A stretch of 64,000 bases of DNA from Halichondria panicea (taxonomy: Eukaryota; Porifera; Demospongiae; Suberitida; Halichondriidae). The position numbers were made by a program, and so were the translations under genes. The first letter of the stretch is position 1, and every line of letters begins with the position of its first letter. This document shows, in pieces, positions 10,428 through 19,476 of the stretch. A model generated the notes under the pieces. The model did no database searches, had not been told where the DNA came from, and saw only the letters and a list, made by a program, of their open reading frames with translations. Where the stretch lies: NCBI RefSeq assembly GCF_963675165.1, contig NC_087387.1, forward strand, positions 5,358,990 through 5,422,989. The letters run 5' to 3'.

Positions 10428-13400
10428 TCAATGAATTTGGCTTTCTAGTAATGGCTCCCTCAGATCAACGTGATAAATTGCAGGGGTCAGCTCAGCCACG
10501 CTCTTAGTGACTTTGTTAGTCTCCAATTCAGGCGGCTCATTTATAACTCGTTTTTGTCTCTTGGCTAATTTAATTCCTCGCATTTTTTTGGCAAAAGCTT
10601 TCATCTTCTCCTTCAACATTGGCAGCTTCTTGAGTCGCCAGTAAATGTGCACAATTATAATCCCGATAAAAGTTAGTAGTGCTATCGTAATCGATAAATA
10701 TGTGGCAATTTCTCTATGACCGTTGATTGAAGAATTCAGAGAATATGAGGTAGCTGCTGCAAGCACACCTAGGTTCACCAAGAAGGACATCTCCAATGTG
10801 TCAATCCAACTCTTGTCATATATTCCTCCAGTCAACTTGAACATAGTTATAGCAACAATACAGGCTGTAATGATAGCAAGAAGGTTTATATGCCGACTTT
10901 CTCCAAGTGCAAATATGGTTAGTAGCATGACTCTCATCAGGAGACTAAGTCCTGCCCAGTAGCGATGGTTGGGTTTGAAAGGGATCAAGTATGCGTGTAT
11001 GAAAGGCTGAAGTCTCAACTGTCGAAGGACTTTCGAGATGAATTCGTTTTTTTGCAAAACCTGTGCAGAGAACAGTACAAGCGTGTATGGTGTCAGTAGC
11101 AATAGGAGAAACACTGATGCGACTATGATAAGAGTCAAATGATGCTCAGAGGCATAATCAACACTACCGTCATATCTCCAAACTGGTGTTCTCATGTTCC
11201 CAGGGTTATTGATAGTCGAATAGTAGAAGATACTGATGATATTCTGAGCTAGCGAGTTGAAAGACAACAAGATTATGGTAGCAAGAACAGCTACAGGGTC
11301 GCTGGTACTGAAAAACTTCGATACCCGTACAGAGTATCGGCATAAAACAACAATCAGGCCTGCTAGTATCCAGATGTAGACTGGGAATACAAATAGTAGT
11401 CCACTGTATGCAATCTGATTCATGCCGTCGTAGAAACATGTTTCGATTCCGAAATCAAGGTTCAGCCATGATATGAAGATGGTATAGCTACGGAAGAATC
11501 CCACTGGGAAGAACACAGTTTGATTGCTATTCAAAATGTTGGCGTAGAAGATAAGTCCATTTATAGTTCCTGAAGACACTGTGATTTGCATTAGAAAGAT
11601 TAAAGCAACCACTAGTATTCCAGCCACTGCAAAAACAACCAATAGCGCCAAGTGTGCATTATCTGAACAGTCCCCACATACATCTCCACCGAGCATTAAA
11701 CTAGTGTTCATTTTGCAGCTTCCACACAGTACACCAGACCTATTGTTAACACAAATATCATCATTTGAAAAAGTGAAGCTTTCCTCAGCGATACAGTACC
11801 TGTTAGGGCAGTTTTCATACCAACTCATTGCTCCTTGATATTTAGTTTGATTTGCTGGTGCCATCCAATAGCTTTGAAATTCGATTCTCTTCTGAAAGTT
11901 TTCGTCTGTTATTTCACAGCTTTGTAAAAAATTATTGATTTTCTCATCACAGACACAGCTGTAATTTTGTTCGTCACTTGGAAAACCATCTGGACACAAC
12001 TCATTGAAATGTACATTTACATAAAGTGCCTTCTCGCCATCAAGAAATGACTCGCCCACATTCAATATAAGAATTTCCATGTCTGCCTTGGATTTCACAG
12101 TGAAGTTTATTTCAGTACACTCTTTAGCGCTAACTCTTTGAAGCTTCCCATCTGTAGTTAGAGAAGACGTCGTATTGTCATCACTGTCAATCGATAATAA
12201 TGCAGACTGCAAATTCCTTCGAACTGGTTCTGACATATTAATATTCCCATAAAATTTGAGTGCTCTTACCATTACAGAAAATGGTTTTCCCTTGATTGCT
12301 GATACGTTCATTGGGGCATCATTTCTTGCACACCCTTTTCGTGAATCGTTTTCACAGAAACAAAACCAATAGCTATCAGATGCAAGAGTAGGTACTGAAT
12401 TTCCTGAAGCTATTTTAAATGTTTCTCCCAAGTCCTCCAAAGCTGGATACGTGATCTCTGAATCATTGATGATATCAAAGTTGACGTGCATGACACTGCC
12501 CCCAGGGTATGCTTTGTTGTGTTGAAATGTGAGAGAAGCGTTAAGATTTCCAGGGTTGATAGGATGAAACAAACACTTGTTCGGATAAGTAACACACTGA
12601 GCGTGGTCGACAGAAGTTCCAATAAAAATGGCACCTCCTTTTACTGCGGAGTTGTACTCAAAGAGGAGATTTGTTTCCTTGTCTATTTCAAGCCGAGACT
12701 CTTGATTAAGGAATATTGCCCCTCCATTCTTTGCCGAGTTATTTCGAAATATTCCATTTCCGCTAAACTTCACGGTAGATGTGACTGTTGCGTACACTGC
12801 ACCACCATCTTCATTGTCATAGAGATGTTCAATGAACAAATAATCGCCACCTAATGTTAGTGTACTGTTTTGTTGAATAGCAAGAGCACCATCACTGTAG
12901 CCATCATTAACATTGTTACGATAAAAAATTGAGTTGCCATTAATATTCAAATCCGACTTCACAGCAAACACTATTCCAGCATTATCTTGAAAGTATATCT
13001 GACCGTACAAGTGAATAATAGCATTGTACCCAGATATAGGGGATCTTGAATTGTTTTTAAACGTTATATGACCATTGACTAATACTTGAGAAGTGTCAAC
13101 TAGAATAAGCCTTTGACGTACAATTGTATTATTACAAGCTTTTAGTGTTCCATTGAAGACGATCAGTTTTGATCGTTCTGTTAGTGACATCACTTGAAAT
13201 CCATTGTGATTACCATTCAGAAGTAGAGATGCTCCCTCCATTAAAGATATATTAGAGCCCAGAGATTGAATTGATGTGATGTAACCTTTGTTTGCAACAG
13301 ACTCAATCGTCCCATTTATATTAACTTGACTGTTACTGATATATAGTCCAGCAGTGGTTTTGTATTTGTCACCAATCTCTTTATTATCAATGGAGTATAA

Positions 13401-14246
13401 AGTCCCGTGAAATTCCATGTTCACCTCACTCAGGAATAATGAACCACCTAGACAGACAAGGTTTCGTTCAAATGACCAGTCTCCATTCACAACTGCTTCA
13501 ACATTACTCAAGGCCATTACACCAAAGGGTCCAACATTATCAATAATATAAATACTCCCAGCTGTCATTATACCACCATCGATTCGAAACATCACCTCTT
13601 CTGCATTAGGAAAGCTGCTGTAGACACACTCAGAATTATATTCTCCAATACTGTTGTTTAAGATGCTGAGGTCATTTAACGTGGTAGTTCCTGAGTTTTG
13701 TATGCTGACGATGGTAGCAAGAGAGTTTTTGTTATTGATAATCACGAGGTTAGTGAGCTCAACATTTGGGCTGCTGTCTTTAATGTAGAGAGCACCAGAG
13801 GTGGTGTTAGCTACACTGATGTCCATCATCTTCACTGTGTTGATGTTGGTCAAGCTGATACCAGGAAAATTACCTTCACCGCATGAAACAAAGGCTACAT
13901 TCTGAATAGTTACGCTTGTCAAACCATTGAACGATAAAGTGGCATTTTGTCGACAGTAGATGGTGGTATTTTCAGTTCCGTTTAGAGAGAAGCTCTCGGT
14001 ACTGGTACGATTTATCGAAAAGTCTGAATCGAGATAATATTGACCAGGAGTTAGTATAAACTTGGAAGGGAGGTAACTACTTATATTGAGGGCATACTCA
14101 GACAAAGTCTGACAGTCGGGGAACTGGTAAGAACAGAAGCACTCTTGTGGGCAGCTGTCGGGTTTGACGTGAATCAGTTGCTCTTGGGCATTGCAAATAA
14201 TCAGAATTATTAAGAGAAAAAGTACTTTCACTCTTGTTGAAGCCAT
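10428..14246 (-). CDS. Copy D: intact beta-helix/multi-TM receptor-like protein (1272 aa)
   Basis: An intact single-exon family member. I chose ATG at 14246 because MASTRVK aligns with all paralogues; an in-frame ATG two codons upstream (14252) is not conserved. Residues 1-20 are a signal peptide. CFCSYQFPDC follows at about 35-45. Residues about 60-600 form a beta-helix-like ectodomain with many N-x-S/T sites and the repeats DGGAVY, NGGAIF and KGGAIF. A Cys-rich block YWFCFCEND and a knot NRSGVLCGSCKMNTS precede about 8-10 hydrophobic segments over the last 400 residues. The tail is Lys/Arg-rich (KKMRGIKLAKRQKR) and ends PLLESQIH. The beta-helix repeats resemble those of polymorphic membrane proteins and other parallel beta-helices. 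The fold and surface location are inferred and the function is unknown. Part of the ectodomain is shared almost exactly with B and F, which suggests conversion. Confidence 0.9.
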   Translation of the reverse strand: MASTRVKVLFLLIILIICNAQEQLIHVKPDSCPQECFCSYQFPDCQTLSEYALNISSYLPSKFILTPGQYYLDSDFSINRTSTESFSLNGTENTTIYCRQNATLSFNGLTSVTIQNVAFVSCGEGNFPGISLTNINTVKMMDISVANTTSGALYIKDSSPNVELTNLVIINNKNSLATIVSIQNSGTTTLNDLSILNNSIGEYNSECVYSSFPNAEEVMFRIDGGIMTAGSIYIIDNVGPFGVMALSNVEAVVNGDWSFERNLVCLGGSLFLSEVNMEFHGTLYSIDNKEIGDKYKTTAGLYISNSQVNINGTIESVANKGYITSIQSLGSNISLMEGASLLLNGNHNGFQVMSLTERSKLIVFNGTLKACNNTIVRQRLILVDTSQVLVNGHITFKNNSRSPISGYNAIIHLYGQIYFQDNAGIVFAVKSDLNINGNSIFYRNNVNDGYSDGALAIQQNSTLTLGGDYLFIEHLYDNEDGGAVYATVTSTVKFSGNGIFRNNSAKNGGAIFLNQESRLEIDKETNLLFEYNSAVKGGAIFIGTSVDHAQCVTYPNKCLFHPINPGNLNASLTFQHNKAYPGGSVMHVNFDIINDSEITYPALEDLGETFKIASGNSVPTLASDSYWFCFCENDSRKGCARNDAPMNVSAIKGKPFSVMVRALKFYGNINMSEPVRRNLQSALLSIDSDDNTTSSLTTDGKLQRVSAKECTEINFTVKSKADMEILILNVGESFLDGEKALYVNVHFNELCPDGFPSDEQNYSCVCDEKINNFLQSCEITDENFQKRIEFQSYWMAPANQTKYQGAMSWYENCPNRYCIAEESFTFSNDDICVNNRSGVLCGSCKMNTSLMLGGDVCGDCSDNAHLALLVVFAVAGILVVALIFLMQITVSSGTINGLIFYANILNSNQTVFFPVGFFRSYTIFISWLNLDFGIETCFYDGMNQIAYSGLLFVFPVYIWILAGLIVVLCRYSVRVSKFFSTSDPVAVLATIILLSFNSLAQNIISIFYYSTINNPGNMRTPVWRYDGSVDYASEHHLTLIIVASVFLLLLLTPYTLVLFSAQVLQKNEFISKVLRQLRLQPFIHAYLIPFKPNHRYWAGLSLLMRVMLLTIFALGESRHINLLAIITACIVAITMFKLTGGIYDKSWIDTLEMSFLVNLGVLAAATSYSLNSSINGHREIATYLSITIALLTFIGIIIVHIYWRLKKLPMLKEKMKAFAKKMRGIKLAKRQKRVINEPPELETNKVTKSVAELTPAIYHVDLREPLLESQIH

Positions 14247-14518
14247 GATCATAATCTGGATAAAATTAATGTTTTAGTTATTGATTTACATGTAGTACCG
14301 GCTCAGACTGAAACCTAATAGAGCTAATTATCGAGAATATATTTACACAAACAACACTGTTGAGTGCTATAATTATAGAAGCTCACCTCTACTATGTGGC
14401 TTCTTCAAAAGTGGGTGGGTCTGTTTCTGCAGGCTAATATAATAGCTACATGTAGATCATGTAGCTAGTAAATTACTCTCAACTACATGTATCTCCTATC
14501 ATAATACTAGTTTTAGCT

Positions 14519-14609
14519 ATCATGTGACATAATTAATGATATTTATATGGTGAGAAGAATGCATATGTCACTGCTAAGTTTATTCATTTTAGTTGGTGAA
14601 ATGAATGCC
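14519..14609 (-). promoter_or_regulatory. TATA module upstream of copy D
   Basis: GATATTTATA at 14538-14547 reads TATAAATATC on the minus strand, about 292 bp upstream of the copy D start. Flanks match the other modules (CATGTGACATAATTA on one side, GGTGAAATGAATGCC on the other). Confidence 0.45.
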
Positions 14610-14728
14610 AAAATTAATATCTACTTACACATGCAGTTGAAGGTGTAAACAAAATTGATGCTTCGTCTAAACCGATACAAAAAAGTCTAAAGCTTACAAT
14701 AGAGCAGAGATGCAGCTAAGATAACATC

Positions 14729-14785
14729 GTAATGAGAATCTGTCTTACTGAGTAGATTCTACTCAGTAAGACAGATTCTCATTAC
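14729..14785. repeat. Perfect palindrome, 28-bp arms with 1-nt centre
   Basis: The left arm 14729-14756 (GTAATGAGAATCTGTCTTAC and on) is the exact reverse complement of the right arm 14758-14785, with a single T between them. It lies 70-127 bp beyond the copy E stop on the minus strand, so a 3' UTR transcript could fold into a perfect hairpin. Only the right-arm sequence (CTACTCAGTAAGAC) has a counterpart in another spacer, near 5874, so the left arm looks like a local inverted duplication. Confidence 0.9.
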
Positions 14786-14855
14786 ATCAAAACAAAATGC
14801 ATGTTGGTACATGGTACTAACAATGTTATAAGATTTTTATAGGGACAATAGAGTC

Positions 14856-17800
14856 TCAATGTATTTGGCTTTCTAGCAATGGCTCTCTCAGATCAACTTG
14901 ATAAGTTGCAGAGGTCAGTTCAGCCACGCTCTTAGTGACTTTGTTAGCCTCCAATTCAGACGGCTCATTTATAATTAGTTTTTGTCTCTTGTGTAATTTT
15001 ATTCCTCGCATTTTTTTGGCAAAAGCTTCCATCTTTTCCTTCATCATAGGCAGCTTCTTGAGTCGCCAGTAAACATGCAGAATTATAATCCCGATAAAAG
15101 TTAGTAGTGCTATCGAAATCGATATATATGTGGCAATTTCTCTCTGCCTGTGGATTGAAGAATTCAGAGAATATGAGGTAGCTGCTGCAAGCACACCTAG
15201 GTTCACCAAGAAAGACATCTCCAGTGTGTCAATCCAACTCTTGTCATATATTCCTCCAGTCACCTTGAAGATAGTTATAGCAACAATACAAGTGGTAATA
15301 ATAGCGAGAAGGTTTATGAGCTGATTTTCTCCGGATCCGAATGCAAATATAATTAGTAGTATGACTCTCATTAGGAGACTAAGTCCTGCCCAGTAGCGAT
15401 GGTTGGGTTTGAAAGGGATCAAGTATGTGTGTATGAAAGGCTGAATTCTCAATCGTTGAAGGATTTTCGAGATGTAATCGCTTTTCTGCAAAACCTGTGC
15501 AGAGAACAGTACAAGCGTGTATGGTGTCAGTAGCAATAGGAGAAACACTGATGCGATTATGATAAGAGTTAAATGATGCTCTGAAGCATACTCAACGTTT
15601 CCGTCGTATCTCCAAACTGCTGTTCTCATGTTACCAGGGTTTTTGATAGCCGAATAGTAGAAAATGATGATGATGTTCTGAGCTAGTGAGGTGAAAGACA
15701 ACAAGATTATGGTAGCAAGAACAGCTACAGGGTCGCTGGCACTGAAAAACTTCGATACCCGTACAGAGTATCGGCATAGAACAACAATCAGGCCTGCTAG
15801 TATCCAGATGTAGACTGGGAATACGAACTGTAGTCCACTGTATGCAATCTGATTCATGCCGTCGTAGAAACATGTTTCGATTCCGAAATTTAGGTTCAGC
15901 CATGATATGAAGATGGTATAGCCAGGGAAGAATCCCTCTGGGAAGAACACGGTCTGATTACTATTCAAAATGTTGACGTAGAAGATGAGTCCATTGATAG
16001 TTCCTGAAGCCACTGTCATTTGCGATAGGAAGATTAGAGCAACCACTAGTATTCCAGCCACTGCAAAAACAACCAATAGCGCCAAGTGTGCATTATCTGA
16101 ACAGTCCCCACAAACATCTCCACCAAGCAATAAACTAGTGTTTCCTTTGCAGCTTCCACACAGTACACCAGACCTATTGTTGTCACAAATATCATCATTT
16201 GAAAAAGTGAAGTTTCCGTCTGTAATACAGTATCTGTTAGGACAGTTTTCATACCAACTCATTGCTCCTTGATATTTAGATTGATTTGCTGGTGCCATCC
16301 AATAGCTTTGAAATTCAATTCTCTTCTGAAATATTTCGTCTGTTATTTCACAGCTTTGTAGAAAATTCCTGATTTTTTCGTCACAGACACAGCTGTAATT
16401 TTGTTCGTCACTTGGAAAACCATCTGGACACAACTTGTTGAAATGTACATTTACATAAAGTGCTTTGTTGCCATCCAGAAATGACTCGCCCACATTCAAT
16501 ACAAGGACTTCCATATCTGCCTCAGATTTCACAGTAAAACTGACTTCCATGCATTTTTCAGGACTAGCACTTTGAAGTCTCCCGTCTGTAGTTAGAGAAG
16601 ATATCGTATTGTCATCAGTGTTAATCGATAATAGTGCAGACAGTAAATTCCTTCGAACTGGTTCTGACATATTAATATTCCCATAAAACTTGAGTGCCCT
16701 CATCATCACAGAAAATGGTTTTCCTTTGATTGCTGATATGTTCATTGGAGGATCATTTCTTGCACAACCTTTCCGTGAATCGTTTTCACAGAAACAAAAC
16801 CAATAGCTATCAGATGCAAGAGTAGGTACTGAATTTCCTGAAGCTATTTTAAATGTTTCTCCCAAGTCCTTCAAAGCTGGATACGTGATCTCTGAATCAT
16901 TGATGATATCAAAGTTGACGTGTATAACACTGCCCCCAGGGTATGCTGTGTTGTTTTCAAATGTGAGAGAAGTGTTAAGATTTCCAGAGTTGATAGGATG
17001 AAACAAACACGTGTTCGGATCATTAATACATTGAACATGGTCGACAGATGTTCCAATGAAAATGGCCCCTCCATTTTCTGCAGAGTTTCCATTAAACAGG
17101 AGTTTAGTTTCTTTGTCGAGTTCGAGTCGAGACTTTTGATCAATGAAAATTGCCCCTCCATTTTTTGCTGAGTTATTTAGAAATGTTCCATTTCCGCTAA
17201 ATGTAACAGTAGATGTAATTGTTGCGTATATTGCACCACCGTCTTCATTGTCATAGAGATTTTCAAGAAACGTGTAATTACCACCCAGTTTTAAAGTGCT
17301 TTGTACAATGGTAAGAGCACCATCTTTGTAACCATCATCAACATTGTTGCGATAAAAGGTTGAGTTGCCATTTATATCCAAATCGGATTTCACTGCATAC
17401 ACTATTCCAGCATTATCTTGAAAGTGGATCTGACCGTACAAGTGAATAATAGCATTGTACCCAGTTAAGGGGGCTAGTGGAGTGTTGATGAACGTTATAC
17501 GACCATTGACCATCAACTGAGATGTGTCAACTAGAATAAGCCTTTGACGTATTGTGTTATTACAAGCTGTTAGTGTTCCGTTGATGATGATCAGTTTTGA
17601 TCTTTCGGCCAGTGACATCACATCAAATCCATTGACATTACCATTCAGCAGCAGAGCTGATTCCTCCTTTAAAAATATACTAGAGCCCACAGATTTAATT
17701 GATGTGATGTAACCTTCGTTTGCAATTGATTCAAGCGTCCCATTTATGTTTACCTGACTGATATTGAAATATAGTCCAGCAGTGGATTTATATTTTTCAT

Positions 17801-18671
17801 TAATCTCTTTGTTTTCAATGGAGAATAAATTCCCAGAAAATTCAATGTTCACCTCACTCAAGAATAATGAACCACCTAGACAGACAAGGTTTCGTTTAAA
17901 TGACCAGTCTCCATTCACAACTGCCTCAACATTACTCAAGGCCATTACACCAAACGGTCCAACATTATCAGTCACATAAATACTCTCAGCTGTTAGGAAA
18001 CCACCATCTATTCTAAACACCACCTCTTCTGCATTAGGGAAGCTGCTGTAGACACACTCAGAATCATATTCTCCAATACTGTTGTTAAAGATGCTGAGAT
18101 CATTTAATGTGGTATTTCCTGAGTTTTGTATGCTGACAATCGTAGCAAGTGAGTTTTTGTTATTGGTAATCACGAGGTTAGTGAGCTCAACATTTAAGCT
18201 GTCTTTAATGTAGAGAGCACCAGAGGTGGTGTTAGCTACACTGATGTCCATCATCTTCACTGTGTTGATGTTGGTCAAGCTGATACCAGGCAAATCACCT
18301 TCACCGCATGAAACAAAGGCCACATTCTGAATAGTTACGCTTGTCAAACCATTGAATGATAAAGTGGCTTTTTGTCGACAGTAGATGGTGGTATTTTCAG
18401 TTCCGTTTAGAGAGAAGCTCTCAGTACTGGTACCATTTAATAAAAAGTCTGAATCGAGATAATATTGACCAGGAATTAGTATAAACTTGGAAGGGAGGTA
18501 ACTACTTGTATTGAGTGCGTACTCAGACAAAGTCTGACAGTCGGGGAACTGGTAGGAACAGGAGCACTCTTGTGGGCAGCTGTCGGGTTTGACGTGAATC
18601 AGTTGCTCTTGGGCATTGCAAATAATCAGAATTATTAGGAGAAATAGTACTTTCACTCTTGTTGAAGCCAT
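14856..18671 (-). CDS. Copy E: intact beta-helix/multi-TM receptor-like protein (1271 aa)
   Basis: An intact single-exon family member. The conserved start MASTRVK is at 18671; an upstream in-frame ATG at 18698 would add nine residues that are not conserved. It has the full layout: signal peptide, CSCSYQFPDC, long beta-helix-like region, YWFCFCEND, NRSGVLCGSCKGNTSLL knot, 8-10 membrane segments and the tail KKMRGIKLHKRQKL...PLLESQIH. Private ectodomain features include VDTSQLMVNGRITFIN followed by PLAPLTGYNA, and FLKEESALLLNGNVNG where others have FLMEGASLLLNGNHNG. The membrane domain is almost the same as in D and F. Like the other copies it has no intron, in contrast with the genes to the right of 49.9 kb. 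A surface role is inferred; no ligand or pathway can be read from the sequence. Confidence 0.9.
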   Translation of the reverse strand: MASTRVKVLFLLIILIICNAQEQLIHVKPDSCPQECSCSYQFPDCQTLSEYALNTSSYLPSKFILIPGQYYLDSDFLLNGTSTESFSLNGTENTTIYCRQKATLSFNGLTSVTIQNVAFVSCGEGDLPGISLTNINTVKMMDISVANTTSGALYIKDSLNVELTNLVITNNKNSLATIVSIQNSGNTTLNDLSIFNNSIGEYDSECVYSSFPNAEEVVFRIDGGFLTAESIYVTDNVGPFGVMALSNVEAVVNGDWSFKRNLVCLGGSLFLSEVNIEFSGNLFSIENKEINEKYKSTAGLYFNISQVNINGTLESIANEGYITSIKSVGSSIFLKEESALLLNGNVNGFDVMSLAERSKLIIINGTLTACNNTIRQRLILVDTSQLMVNGRITFINTPLAPLTGYNAIIHLYGQIHFQDNAGIVYAVKSDLDINGNSTFYRNNVDDGYKDGALTIVQSTLKLGGNYTFLENLYDNEDGGAIYATITSTVTFSGNGTFLNNSAKNGGAIFIDQKSRLELDKETKLLFNGNSAENGGAIFIGTSVDHVQCINDPNTCLFHPINSGNLNTSLTFENNTAYPGGSVIHVNFDIINDSEITYPALKDLGETFKIASGNSVPTLASDSYWFCFCENDSRKGCARNDPPMNISAIKGKPFSVMMRALKFYGNINMSEPVRRNLLSALLSINTDDNTISSLTTDGRLQSASPEKCMEVSFTVKSEADMEVLVLNVGESFLDGNKALYVNVHFNKLCPDGFPSDEQNYSCVCDEKIRNFLQSCEITDEIFQKRIEFQSYWMAPANQSKYQGAMSWYENCPNRYCITDGNFTFSNDDICDNNRSGVLCGSCKGNTSLLLGGDVCGDCSDNAHLALLVVFAVAGILVVALIFLSQMTVASGTINGLIFYVNILNSNQTVFFPEGFFPGYTIFISWLNLNFGIETCFYDGMNQIAYSGLQFVFPVYIWILAGLIVVLCRYSVRVSKFFSASDPVAVLATIILLSFTSLAQNIIIIFYYSAIKNPGNMRTAVWRYDGNVEYASEHHLTLIIIASVFLLLLLTPYTLVLFSAQVLQKSDYISKILQRLRIQPFIHTYLIPFKPNHRYWAGLSLLMRVILLIIFAFGSGENQLINLLAIITTCIVAITIFKVTGGIYDKSWIDTLEMSFLVNLGVLAAATSYSLNSSIHRQREIATYISISIALLTFIGIIILHVYWRLKKLPMMKEKMEAFAKKMRGIKLHKRQKLIINEPSELEANKVTKSVAELTSATYQVDLREPLLESQIH

Positions 18672-18811
18672 GATCTGGAAAAAATTAGTTAGTACCACAT
18701 GCAGACTGAAACCCTAAGAATACTGTTAGATCTACATGTATAGTCACACACAGTTATTACACAGTGACACTGAAAAGTCAAACCCACAATGGCCTTTCGT
18801 TTTTACTAACA

Positions 18812-19026
18812 TGCACACCACATCATGCACACACACACCATGCACACACACACCAAGCACACACACACCAAGCACACCACACCATGCACACACACACCAT
18901 GCACACACACACCATGCACACACACACCAAGCACACACACACCATGCACACACACACCAAGCACACACACACCAAGCACACACACCAAGCACACACACAC
19001 CATGCACACACACACCATGCACACAA
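18812..19026. repeat. 15-bp minisatellite (CCATGCACACACACA / CCAAGCACACACACA)
   Basis: About fourteen units alternate between two variants, with one short interruption (ACCACACC) near 18876. Successive CATGCAC starts are exactly 15 bp apart. Because 15 is a multiple of 3, all frames stay open through the array and give spurious His/Thr-rich or Cys/Val-rich reading frames on both strands. Single-unit traces of the motif occur at about 525-545 and 5350-5380. Confidence 0.9.
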
Positions 19027-19165
19027 ACAACATCATTGTGTCTATCTAAGCTAGACTCACCTCACCTCCACTATGTGGCTTCTCGAAAAGTGGGTGGGTC
19101 TGCTTCTTGCAGGATAGCTAAATCAACTCAAATAGCTATATCTACTACTAGTTCTAGCTAGCTAT

Positions 19166-19256
19166 CATGTGACATAATTAGTAATTTCTAATGATATTTA
19201 TATGGTGAGAAGAATGTCACTGCTAAGTTCATTCATTTTTGTTGGAGAAATGAATT
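19166..19256 (-). promoter_or_regulatory. TATA module upstream of copy E
   Basis: GATATTTATA at 19193-19202 (TATAAATATC on minus) lies about 522 bp upstream of the copy E start. The extra distance against other copies is made up mainly by the minisatellite, which would sit in the 5' leader if this is the promoter. Confidence 0.45.
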
Positions 19257-19476
19257 GCCGGGCCAAATACTTACACAAGTTGAAGATGTAAACAATTAAT
19301 CATGCTTCGTCTAAAACGATACAACACAGCTACAACAAAGATAGCATCTACACACAGTATTAAAGACAGAGTCTCTAGCACAACTATTAGATTTCAAAAC
19401 AAAATGCATGCTGGTACATCGTATTATAATTATAAGTACAAAATCGATCGCTTTTATTTATAGAGACAATCGAGTC

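Larger units (their letters stand above)
14247..14855. other. Spacer between copies D and E
   Basis: A 609-bp spacer with no gene. It carries the 5' flank of copy D, the TATA module at about 14519-14609 and, close to the copy E stop, a perfect 28-bp-arm palindrome. Confidence 0.75.
18672..19476. other. Spacer between copies E and F
   Basis: An 805-bp spacer with no real gene. It contains the CA-rich minisatellite at about 18812-19026, the TATA module and the 3' flank of copy F. From about 19010 to 19476 it is nearly the same as 520-981. Confidence 0.75.

Noticed and set aside
18812-19026. CRISPR-like array
   Set aside because: The units are contiguous 15-mers with no unique spacers, in a eukaryotic context. 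It is a minisatellite.
18736-19161. His/Thr-rich and Cys/Val-rich reading frames of 67-141 codons on both strands
   Set aside because: They are by-products of the 15-bp minisatellite, whose period keeps every frame open. There is no other coding signal.
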